A stretch of DNA of 64,000 nt, from the NCBI GenBank assembly GCA_947628695.1, contig CANRAV010000010.1, positions 1 through 64,000 of the forward strand. The letters run 5' to 3'. Positions 53,799 through 61,336 of the stretch are shown piece after piece. The notes under the pieces are model-generated. The model saw only the letters and a program-made list of their open reading frames with translations. It searched no databases and was not told the DNA's origin. The first letter of the stretch is position 1. Every line of letters begins with the position of its first letter. Source of the DNA: an uncultured Clostridia bacterium (GTDB lineage Bacteria; Bacillota; Clostridia; Oscillospirales; CAG-382). A program made the translations under genes and the position numbers.

Positions 53799-54212
53799 TC
53801 AACGCTCCGAATGCTTTCCGTACAGGTCGATGTCTTTTGTGGGAATATACTCCCCGGTTCTGTTATAATGCTCTTTTTGTATGGCGTCCTTTACCTCCAG
53901 GTCGTGGTCTCCCGCAAGCGACTCGTTATGATGGGTAAGCTCGTGGATGAGTACATCTTTCAGGTGCTTTTTAAGCTCTTCGTCGCTTTTTCCGCCGTAA
54001 AGCCTGCGAAACGAACCGTAATAAAGCACAATATACCTGCCCATAGCCCTGCTTTTTATATATTCACCGAGGATGTAAAGCGAAGGAGTTTTAAGGTCCC
54101 GCTTTTCGTCGGGAACCATGTTTATTCCGCCGTTAAGCTGCCTTGAAAGCTCTGCTGGCAGCCCGTCCGCGACACCGTCAAGGTATGCGGCCGCTTCCTC
54201 AAAGCTAAGCAT
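53799..54212 (-). CDS. Metallopeptidase-family protein (minimal zincin)
   Basis: This 137-aa protein has the zinc motif HELTHHNESLAGDHDLEVKD, that is HExxH followed by a third ligand region typical of the small zincin-like family. It has no signal peptide and so is cytoplasmic. The natural substrate is unknown. It starts just after xth with a 1-nt gap and is followed with overlap by the membrane protein. Confidence 0.8.
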   Translation of the reverse strand: MLSFEEAAAYLDGVADGLPAELSRQLNGGINMVPDEKRDLKTPSLYILGEYIKSRAMGRYIVLYYGSFRRLYGGKSDEELKKHLKDVLIHELTHHNESLAGDHDLEVKDAIQKEHYNRTGEYIPTKDIDLYGKHSER

Positions 54213-54213
54213 G

Positions 54214-54972
54214 TCAAAGCTCCATTATAAGCCCGACGGGGCAATGGTCGCTTCCCTGCACCTCCGGGTAAATAAGGCTGTCTTTTATCCTGTCCTTGGC
54301 GTTTTCCGAAACCACAAAATAGTCTATACGCCAGCCGACGTTGTTTGCACGGGCATTGGAACGGTACGACCACCAGGTGTAGGCATCCCGCGCATCGGGA
54401 TACAGGTACCTGTATGAGTCGACAAATCCTGCGTTGAGAAGTGCGGAAAAGCAGCTTCTTTCTTCGTAGGAAAAGCCCGGATTCCCTACATTGCTTTTCG
54501 GGTTTTTAAGGTCTATTTCGTTGTGGGCAACGTTCAAATCTCCGCACAAAATGACCGGCTTTGTACGTGAGAGATTCGAAAGCCAATCTCTCAAATCGTC
54601 TTCGTATTTCATGCGGTATTCTATACGTTTAAGCTCCGGCTGAGCGTTTGGAGAATAACTTGTGGTTATGTAAAATCCGTCAAACTCAAGAGTTATGACC
54701 CTGCCTTCGTCGTTGTACGCGCCTTCAAGCCCGTAAAACACATTCATCGGCTCTTCCTTTGAAAGGACAAGCGTGCCGGAATAACCACGTTTGTCTGCAC
54801 TGTTCCAGTACTGATAATAGCCGTCAAAGCTGAAATCAGCCTGTTCCTTCAGCATTTTTGTTTCCTGAATGCAGAAAACGTCGGCGTTTGCTGCAGCAAA
54901 GAAGTCAAAAAAGCCTTTATTTGCACAGGCCCTGAGGCCGTTGACGTTCCAGGAGATAAATTTTTTCATCAT
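54214..54972 (-). CDS. xth: Exodeoxyribonuclease III
   Basis: This 252-aa endonuclease/exonuclease/phosphatase-family enzyme begins KFISWNVNGLRACANKGF. The metal-binding Glu lies in CIQETKM, the Asn/Asp pair in CGDLNVAHNEID, and the catalytic His near the end in GSDHCPVGLI. It cuts at abasic sites in DNA repair. The start ATG overlaps the stop of the beta-lactamase-fold gene (ATGA), which physically links DNA-repair genes to the surface-modification operon upstream. Confidence 0.95.
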   Translation of the reverse strand: MMKKFISWNVNGLRACANKGFFDFFAAANADVFCIQETKMLKEQADFSFDGYYQYWNSADKRGYSGTLVLSKEEPMNVFYGLEGAYNDEGRVITLEFDGFYITTSYSPNAQPELKRIEYRMKYEDDLRDWLSNLSRTKPVILCGDLNVAHNEIDLKNPKSNVGNPGFSYEERSCFSALLNAGFVDSYRYLYPDARDAYTWWSYRSNARANNVGWRIDYFVVSENAKDRIKDSLIYPEVQGSDHCPVGLIMEL

Positions 54973-56390
54973 TCAAGGCTTTCCGCACTGCCGGTGCTTT
55001 CATTGCTCTCCGCAATATCGGCACTGTCCGCGCTTTCGGGAGCAGTGCTGTTTTCGGGGTCTTCACTGCTGCTTTCAACTTGCACGCTCTCTTCTCCGGC
55101 CGATTCGTCGAACGCGGGCGCGTCCGTTCCGCCGCCATCCAGGTAGGCGTTATATTCAACCATCAGCTCTGCTAAAAGCTGTGTCACAAAGTTGAACTGG
55201 AATTGGCTGGAGCTGTCTTTTACTCCGTCCCTGCCCATAAGCACCGCGATGACGTACTCATGCCCGTCAGCGTAGACTATGCCCGCGTCGTTGAAGGCCT
55301 TACCGCTCCACCCGGATTTGTGCGCTGCTTCATACTGCGGTATAGCACGCCAGATATAGTTGTACTGAGCGTGCATAAAGCGGTCAAGCAGCTCTGCACC
55401 GCTGTCACAGCTTTTGCTGTAATAGTATATCTCGCGCCAAACGCGCGCCATTTCAAGGCCGGTTATATTACCCCAGTTGCTTCCCTGAGGGATAACCCTC
55501 GTACCGCCGAGAGCGGCGATCATCTTTTCAAAGTTTTCAGCACCTACGCGCTCCTTTATCATAAGGTAAGCCTGGTTGTCGCTTATCCTTACCATATAGT
55601 CCATAAGCGTTTTCAAAGTAAATTCCGTCCCGAACGGCGAGTTCTGAACAAGCCCGGTGCTGTCCTTTTGGAAATGATAAGGCTTATATGTCAGAACCGT
55701 GTCCCAGGAAAGGTCACCGTTGTCTATACAGCGGTATGTGAAAAGCGCCATCGGCCCCTTTATAGAGCTTGCGGTTGCTATTTTTGTGTCCTTGGAATAG
55801 CAGAAGACCATATCCGTATCCATGGAAATCAGCACCACGGACTGCGCATGAGAGAAGGAGGCAAAACGTGAAGCAAACTTCTGCACAAGCGCGTCACTTA
55901 GCCTGAAATCGGTATTGTAAAGCTCCATCCCGCCATTTGACCAAGCTCTATCAAGCTTAAGATTCGGTCCTACAAGGTCAAAATCGCCAGTTATAACCTC
56001 TTCCGTTGAACTGTCCTCCGGGTCGTCAACCGGTGCTTCTGTCGATTCTGCGGAAGAATCCGGTCCCGAAGACGTGGGGTCTTCCGAAGACGGCTCTTCC
56101 GCTGACGGCTCCTCCGACGAGGGAGCGTCTTCCGAAGGGGCGTTGCTTGAAAAGTCTACGGATTCATCGGATATGCTGCTTTCGTCAAGAGAAGCTGCAG
56201 ATGACCCGTCGGTATCTGCCGACGAGGACGAGGATGTGTCCACAGAGGATGCATTATCCGCAGAGGACGAGAAAACACTCGTATCCGCTGCAGAGCTTTC
56301 GTCTCCGTTTTCAACGCTCGTACAGGAAACCGCGCTTAAATACAAAGCGACGCACAAAAGAACCGCCGCGCATCTTTTAAAATAGGCCAT
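54969..56390 (-). CDS. Beta-lactamase-fold serine hydrolase lipoprotein with Ser/Glu/Asp stalk
   Basis: This is a 473-aa protein. A lipoprotein signal ends LSAVSC (lipid on C23). Then comes a low-complexity Ser/Asp/Glu/Ala/Pro stalk to about residue 135, and a class A beta-lactamase or penicillin-binding-type domain. Its motifs are SSIK (S208-x-x-K211), SDN (270-272) and KSG. A second acidic Ser-rich tail closes the protein. It may bind or cut peptidoglycan, or act as an esterase. True beta-lactamase activity is less likely. ATG at 56390 follows AAGGAG, and an upstream ATG lacks one. It is the last gene of the MBOAT operon. Confidence 0.8.
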   Translation of the reverse strand: MAYFKRCAAVLLCVALYLSAVSCTSVENGDESSAADTSVFSSSADNASSVDTSSSSSADTDGSSAASLDESSISDESVDFSSNAPSEDAPSSEEPSAEEPSSEDPTSSGPDSSAESTEAPVDDPEDSSTEEVITGDFDLVGPNLKLDRAWSNGGMELYNTDFRLSDALVQKFASRFASFSHAQSVVLISMDTDMVFCYSKDTKIATASSIKGPMALFTYRCIDNGDLSWDTVLTYKPYHFQKDSTGLVQNSPFGTEFTLKTLMDYMVRISDNQAYLMIKERVGAENFEKMIAALGGTRVIPQGSNWGNITGLEMARVWREIYYYSKSCDSGAELLDRFMHAQYNYIWRAIPQYEAAHKSGWSGKAFNDAGIVYADGHEYVIAVLMGRDGVKDSSSQFQFNFVTQLLAELMVEYNAYLDGGGTDAPAFDESAGEESVQVESSSEDPENSTAPESADSADIAESNESTGSAESLE

Positions 56391-56411
56391 CGCTGACTCC
56401 TTAAACATCGC

Positions 56412-56651
56412 TTACTTTGAACGTTCACGAATTATGTCAACCATCTCGCCGACATTTTTCATGGTGGAAACTTCCTTCATGCTGAACTTGACGGAAAATT
56501 CGTCTTCGACTGCGGAAATAAGGGTTATATGCGTAAGGCTGTCCCAATCTTCAACGTCTTCTGCGGTCGTGTCCGCCGTCAGCTTTATTTTTTCGTCAAA
56601 CACGTCTTCAAAGATTTCTTCAAGCTTCTCGTATATTTCCGTATCCTTCAT
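56412..56651 (-). CDS. Acyl carrier protein, operon-dedicated
   Basis: This 79-aa protein is an acyl carrier protein, with the phosphopantetheine site DWDSLTHITLISAVEDEF (S38). It is acidic and full length. It is not near fatty-acid genes. It lies 10 nt after the FkbH-type gene and 21 nt before the beta-lactamase-fold gene. The likely role is to accept an acyl group loaded by FkbH and offer it to the MBOAT enzyme, as DltC does for DltB. Confidence 0.9.
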   Translation of the reverse strand: MKDTEIYEKLEEIFEDVFDEKIKLTADTTAEDVEDWDSLTHITLISAVEDEFSVKFSMKEVSTMKNVGEMVDIIRERSK

Positions 56652-56661
56652 GTCAAATCTC

Positions 56662-58437
56662 CTAATTCACTTTAATATATCTGTTTTTGTTTACATATCC
56701 GGCTGTGTCAAGCTCCCAAACGGTGTTTCCGGCGTCGTCTTCGCTTATTTTTTTAAAGCCGAAATCGCCGAACAGATTCTTCACCATGCCGTTTTTTGCC
56801 GTCGGATAATAGAGGCCTTCTATTTTTTCAATCCCCTGCTTTTTGCAGCTGTCGACAAGAACGTCAAGCATGGCATATTCCATGTCGCGCTTAAGCACGC
56901 GGCAGGACATGATCCACAGGCCAATACAAAGCCTTTTGCCTTCCTTTTTGCCGATTACCACGGAAACAACGCCGTTGTCGCCAAACCTGTCGCAAAGTCT
57001 GCCGTAAAGGTCGATGTATTCGCCGCTTTCGGAGACGGCGGCAATTTCTTCCGCGGTATAGCGTTTTGTTGTCACATTAAACTGGTTGCTTTTGTTGGTA
57101 AGCTGAGCTATGCGCTGAATGTACACGGGCGCAAAGGGGGCGATCTCCGCCGTCATGTCAAGGCTTTTAAGGTACTCGCCGTAATCCTCAAAAGAGTGCA
57201 TCTCCTGCTCTCTAAGCGCGTTTGCTTTGTACATTTCGTTCCGCTTAAGATCGTCTTCGGAAAGTGTCGTAACCTCAAAAAAACCGCTCCTGTCGAGAAC
57301 GCGTATATAGTCGCCAACCGTGCCTATATCGGGCGCAGCCGAAGGAAGCGAACGTCTTACGTTTTCTCGCTCCACCGGGTTGTCGTCGACAAAGACTATT
57401 GAATCGGACATTATGTTAAGCTCTTTTGCCGTCCGCGCAACATTTCGGCCCTTAGGCTCCCAATTAGCCTTTATAACAAGAAAGTCTTCCGGCTTTAAAG
57501 CGCAGTCGGGATGGTTCAACCCGTCAATGGCGTTATTGTAGTCGTTTTTAGAGCAAACGGTAAGCATAACGCCTATTTCCTTGTTTTTCTTTATATACTG
57601 CTGAAATTCAAGGAAGGCCTGCCCCGTCGGTGTTTCGCTGCCTATTTCAAGGCCTTCAACACCGTCGTCGCCGACAACGCCGCCCCAAAGCGTGTTGTCA
57701 AGGTCAAGCGCCAGCGCCTTTTTGTTCTTACCGAAAATCGACTTTACTATGTTTGAAAGGTTAAAGGAAAGGTACGGTATTGCCTCCAGCGCGCAGGCGT
57801 ACTTGTACATGCACCAGCTGTTTACGTCGTGCCATTTGTCAAGCCCGAAGCAGGCGGAAACGTAATTTATGTCGTTTACAAAAAACGACTCGTGCTTGGC
57901 GGCGTATTCCGAGACGAAGGAATTCATCCTGTTTACGAAATTTGTCCGTCCGCGGTAGTCAACCGTGTCACGGTTGCCGAGAATCCTATATGCGGGCAGC
58001 TCGAAATTGTTCTGTATTACCGGGCGGTGGAAGGTCTCCTCAAGCTTGCGCCACATGGACAGGAAATGATCCTTCGCATCATCAAGGCGTTTTTCCGCAT
58101 CTTCTTTGCTGTCCTTTATTTCGGGAAAGAACCTTTCAAGGTTCCTTACCGTGGTATGGACGTAAACAATATCCGGCTTAAACAAATTGAGGGATTCGTT
58201 CCCAAACATCGCGTCCTGCCAATACTGCGCATACTCCGACAGGTAAAACGTCGGCTCTATTCCCTGTTTAAGCAGAAAAAGCTCTAAAACGTCCGCAACG
58301 TCGTTGACCGTAGAACCGCCGAGTATTGCAATATTTTTCTTTATTCGCGCAGAGCCGTCTGCAAGAAGCTCTCTTTTAAGCTTGCGCTTAAGCCTTAGTA
58401 TTTCCGACGGGTTAAAAGGATATGACAAAACCGACAT
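56662..58437 (-). CDS. FkbH-type HAD-IIIC enzyme (acyl-ACP loading)
   Basis: This 591-aa protein has three parts. The N-terminal region is SGNH-like (about 30-220, starting ILGGSTV). A HAD-IIIC phosphatase core (about 238-375) has the nucleophile in ALDLDNTLWGG (D245, D247), CSKND and VFVDDNPVE. The C-terminal part is a GNAT-like domain (about 430-590). FkbH relatives take 1,3-bisphosphoglycerate, remove a phosphate and place a glyceryl group on a carrier protein for polyketides and tetronates. The gene here sits directly before an ACP gene but far from any polyketide synthase. Glyceryl loading is inferred from family membership. Confidence 0.88.
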   Translation of the reverse strand: MSVLSYPFNPSEILRLKRKLKRELLADGSARIKKNIAILGGSTVNDVADVLELFLLKQGIEPTFYLSEYAQYWQDAMFGNESLNLFKPDIVYVHTTVRNLERFFPEIKDSKEDAEKRLDDAKDHFLSMWRKLEETFHRPVIQNNFELPAYRILGNRDTVDYRGRTNFVNRMNSFVSEYAAKHESFFVNDINYVSACFGLDKWHDVNSWCMYKYACALEAIPYLSFNLSNIVKSIFGKNKKALALDLDNTLWGGVVGDDGVEGLEIGSETPTGQAFLEFQQYIKKNKEIGVMLTVCSKNDYNNAIDGLNHPDCALKPEDFLVIKANWEPKGRNVARTAKELNIMSDSIVFVDDNPVERENVRRSLPSAAPDIGTVGDYIRVLDRSGFFEVTTLSEDDLKRNEMYKANALREQEMHSFEDYGEYLKSLDMTAEIAPFAPVYIQRIAQLTNKSNQFNVTTKRYTAEEIAAVSESGEYIDLYGRLCDRFGDNGVVSVVIGKKEGKRLCIGLWIMSCRVLKRDMEYAMLDVLVDSCKKQGIEKIEGLYYPTAKNGMVKNLFGDFGFKKISEDDAGNTVWELDTAGYVNKNRYIKVN

Positions 58438-58453
58438 ACCGCATCCTCCGATA

Positions 58454-59683
58454 TCACGGCGCTGTCCGCAGCTCTTCTATATGCTTGTAAACAACGCCTG
58501 TGGCGGTGTTTGCGGATATTGCAAAGACGGCGTCCGTCGCGCCGACCTCCTTGCAAAGCTTAACGCCGTTTCTTTTATAGTATCTGATGTCAACAATGTA
58601 TATCTCGTCAAAGGAAGCCAGCGTAAAAGGCGCAAAAGCGTTGCCGTAGCTGTCTTTAAATATAACAAGCTTTCTTCCGGTGTTGTTCTTCGTCACGACT
58701 TTAACTGTGTAAGAGTCGCCGCATATGAATGCACCGGCATAGCCCATTGTGTCAAATACGATGTTGTCCCTTTCAAAGTTCGGGCTTGAAAGGTCGTAGT
58801 TCCCCTCGTTGTAGTAATATGCCGTGCACTCTGTCTGCGGCATGTAAATTACAAAATCCTCGGGGTTGTTCTTTATTACATCCGCCTTTGAGAAGGTGTA
58901 GGCACTGCCGACATACCCCTGCTTAACTATTTTTTTGTAGCTGTCAAGCGGAGGAAAGCTTACATTCGCTTCCTTTGCAAAGGCCTCTGCCGCGTAGTAA
59001 CCCGCCAAGGCTGCCCAGTGGAGCTCCGTGCGGTGATAAATCGGCTCGTCAACGTGTTCCCAAAGCGCATTGTAAACGTCAACGTAGTGAACGTTCGGCG
59101 CGCATTTTTCCTTTAGGTTGGCAAAATTCATTCTGCCTCGCTCTATAAGATTCGAATAGCTGCTTGGCGCATAGTAGCAGCTTGTGTGTGGCGCAACGGC
59201 AGTGTACACTTCAACGCCGTCGCCAAGGTCATTTTTAAAGTCACCTATCATTTTGGAGCAGCTTGCGCCGGATTCCGGAGAGCCGAAGTATTGCTCCATC
59301 CCCCTTGTGCCGGTTATGAGTATCCCGTTTGCAAGATACGCGGTGTCGTCCCCCGCTTCGGAATTCACAGACGCCGACACGTCGGCAGCCGAGCTGTCCT
59401 CCTCGGACACAGGCGGTTCAGGAACCGAAACGTCGACGGTGACGTCGGCAGAGCTTTCCGGAACGGAGCATTCGGATGTTTCATTGCTGCCTGAGCTTTC
59501 GGCCGTCTCTGCGCTTGAAGATTCAACGCTGCTGTCTGCAGACTCACTTACGTCGCTTTCCGCAGCAGAAGAATTAGAAGAAGCATCTGCAGAAGAAGGT
59601 TCAGCATCCGGGGACTCTATCCCGGAGCAGGCACTTATAAGCAAGCAGAAAGCCAAAAACACGCAAAGTGCAAAGCGCTTCAT
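58454..59683 (-). CDS. DHHW/AlgJ-type SGNH lipoprotein, copy 2
   Basis: This is a 409-aa protein. A lipoprotein signal ends LLISAC (C19). A Ser/Glu/Asp/Ala stalk runs to about residue 112, then a SGNH-like domain of the DHHW family follows. The His motif reads TELHW (219-223), so the Asp of the usual D-x-H-W is Glu. The probable nucleophile lies in KDSYGNAFAP (S345). Near its end is VDIRYY. Such proteins act outside the membrane in transferring acyl groups to surface polymers, together with MBOAT enzymes. It starts one base inside the stop of copy 1. Confidence 0.8.
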   Translation of the reverse strand: MKRFALCVFLAFCLLISACSGIESPDAEPSSADASSNSSAAESDVSESADSSVESSSAETAESSGSNETSECSVPESSADVTVDVSVPEPPVSEEDSSAADVSASVNSEAGDDTAYLANGILITGTRGMEQYFGSPESGASCSKMIGDFKNDLGDGVEVYTAVAPHTSCYYAPSSYSNLIERGRMNFANLKEKCAPNVHYVDVYNALWEHVDEPIYHRTELHWAALAGYYAAEAFAKEANVSFPPLDSYKKIVKQGYVGSAYTFSKADVIKNNPEDFVIYMPQTECTAYYYNEGNYDLSSPNFERDNIVFDTMGYAGAFICGDSYTVKVVTKNNTGRKLVIFKDSYGNAFAPFTLASFDEIYIVDIRYYKRNGVKLCKEVGATDAVFAISANTATGVVYKHIEELRTAP

Positions 59684-60909
59684 TATCTGGACCTCATCTC
59701 GGCAATTTTCTTGCAGTTGCCGCCCATAGCGGAGAAGGAGCTAAGCGCAAAAATAACGTCCGTTGCGCCTACATCCTTGCAGAAGGTAATCGAATTCCCG
59801 GTATAGTACCTTATGTCAACTACATAAACAGTCTCATACACAGACATAAGAAGCGGAGCAAAGGCATTGCCGAAGCTGTCCTTGAAAACAACGGCGGTTT
59901 TGCCGTTATTAGTCCCCGTGTTAATCTTGCAAAGATTGTTGTCCGCATCGAGGAAGGTCATATACCAGGCGCTGTTGTATTCGTCGCTTATATGCAGGTT
60001 GCAGGTGTCTCTTGTAGCTTTAAGCGTCTTCCCGGTTTCAACGTCGTAATAATCCACGCTGTAGGTGTGGTTGAAGTCGTACCAGAAGAACTCGTCCGGG
60101 TTGTCCCTAAGCACGGCAGGTGACCCGGCAGAGTTGAAAAGCGAGCCCAAGAAAGGCTTAGGCGAGCCGTCGTCGTTGTATTTGCCGTTCTTTGTGTAAT
60201 ATCCGCTGTCAAGCTTTTTAAAGTCAAGCCCTGCGACTTCCGCAAATTTCTCCGCCGCATAGTATGCGCCAAGCTGTGTCCAGTGCCAGTCTGTGCGGAA
60301 GTAAATCTGCTCATCCCAATGGCTGTACAGTGCGTCATACACGTTGACCGATTTAACACCGGTGCCTTCGAATTTTTCGTCGAGGTAGTCAAGCTTTTCC
60401 GCCTGGCTGCCGCCGTACTTTTCATAGAAGTCAACACCGTCCCTCACCACGTTGCGAAGGTAAATGGATGATGAAGTCGGAGCAACCAGCGAGTAAACGT
60501 CTACACTGTCCCCAAGGTCCTTTTTGTACTGTGCAACCACCTGCGCGTAGTAATTTGCGCTGTCATAAGTGCCGCCGAAGGACTCCATGCAGCGGTCGCC
60601 GAGGATGATAAGGCCGTTTGCAAAGTCAAGGCCTGCACCGGTGTCCGACACATCCTCAAATGCAGAGCTGTCGTCTGTGCCGGCAACGGATTCCGGCTCG
60701 CTTGCCGCAGAGCTGTCGTCAATAGCTGCGGAAGAGTCGTCTGTACCCGAAGCCGAAGAGGCCGCATCACTTCCCTGCTCGGAATTAACGGTGCCTGAAT
60801 TGTATATATCCGGTTCATCGCTGCCGTCATCGTATTCGATGTTGGAGCAGGCTGTAAAAGCCGTCAACACTGTGATTATTGCCAAAATAATTGCTGCTGT
60901 TTTTTTCAT
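59683..60909 (-). CDS. DHHW/AlgJ-type SGNH lipoprotein, copy 1
   Basis: This is a 408-aa protein and a paralogue of the next gene. The lipoprotein signal ends TAFTAC (C21). A Ser/Asp/Glu/Ala/Thr stalk runs to about residue 92, followed by the SGNH-like domain. It keeps the full TDWHW motif (206-210, Asp and His of the AlgJ-type triad) and KDSFGNAFAP (S345). The N-terminal ENR-x-L/I-x-x-FP module found in ordinary DHHW proteins is missing. It is encoded separately by the upstream 118-aa gene. It probably carries the main acyl-transfer or esterase activity of the operon. Confidence 0.82.
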   Translation of the reverse strand: MKKTAAIILAIITVLTAFTACSNIEYDDGSDEPDIYNSGTVNSEQGSDAASSASGTDDSSAAIDDSSAASEPESVAGTDDSSAFEDVSDTGAGLDFANGLIILGDRCMESFGGTYDSANYYAQVVAQYKKDLGDSVDVYSLVAPTSSSIYLRNVVRDGVDFYEKYGGSQAEKLDYLDEKFEGTGVKSVNVYDALYSHWDEQIYFRTDWHWTQLGAYYAAEKFAEVAGLDFKKLDSGYYTKNGKYNDDGSPKPFLGSLFNSAGSPAVLRDNPDEFFWYDFNHTYSVDYYDVETGKTLKATRDTCNLHISDEYNSAWYMTFLDADNNLCKINTGTNNGKTAVVFKDSFGNAFAPLLMSVYETVYVVDIRYYTGNSITFCKDVGATDVIFALSSFSAMGGNCKKIAEMRSR

Positions 60910-60970
60910 CTTTCCTTCGCGGTAATACCGCGCCTTTCTTTAATTTCTTGATTTTTAAGACGACAAAACC

Positions 60971-61327
60971 TTATCCGTTGTAGTCGTCAAAAGAATATTC
61001 AACATCGCTTTCCGGGCGGGAATCATGCGCACCGTCTTGAATATTTGTGCCTATCAAATCCGTCTTTATGCCGTACAGGGACTTGATATCGACGATAAGC
61101 GAACGGAAGTTGGCCCTGTAAGGTATGGAATCCGTGTACCAGTCCGCTATCTGCGCGGTGTATTCCCCGCTGAAATACGCATCCGTGCTGAAACGCGGGA
61201 ATTTTACAATATAACGGTTCTCACTGTCTGCAAAGCCGTAAGTCCGCGTGCCGAAGGACATAAGACATATGACCGCAGCAAAAACAAGCAGTATACATAC
61301 AAGATTTATGATGTAAAACTTTTTCAT
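60971..61327 (-). CDS. Membrane-anchored DHHW N-terminal domain protein
   Basis: This 118-aa protein has one transmembrane helix (about 5-25). The module ENRYIVKFPRFSTDAYFSG and a following DSIPYRANFRSL match the N-terminal part of DHHW-family proteins. It ends shortly after, with an acidic tail (SDVEYSFDDYNG) and no SGNH domain. The stop codon is clean and the next gene starts with its own signal peptide, so this looks like a stable split rather than a frameshift. It lies 10 nt after the MBOAT gene and may link it to the lipoproteins. Confidence 0.75.
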   Translation of the reverse strand: MKKFYIINLVCILLVFAAVICLMSFGTRTYGFADSENRYIVKFPRFSTDAYFSGEYTAQIADWYTDSIPYRANFRSLIVDIKSLYGIKTDLIGTNIQDGAHDSRPESDVEYSFDDYNG

Positions 61328-61336
61328 GCCGTCCCC

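Noticed and set aside
54969..56390. Beta-lactamase resistance gene
   Set aside because: The SxxK, SDN and KSG motifs are shared by penicillin-binding-type hydrolases, and the stalked lipoprotein form and operon context argue for a wall-related role.
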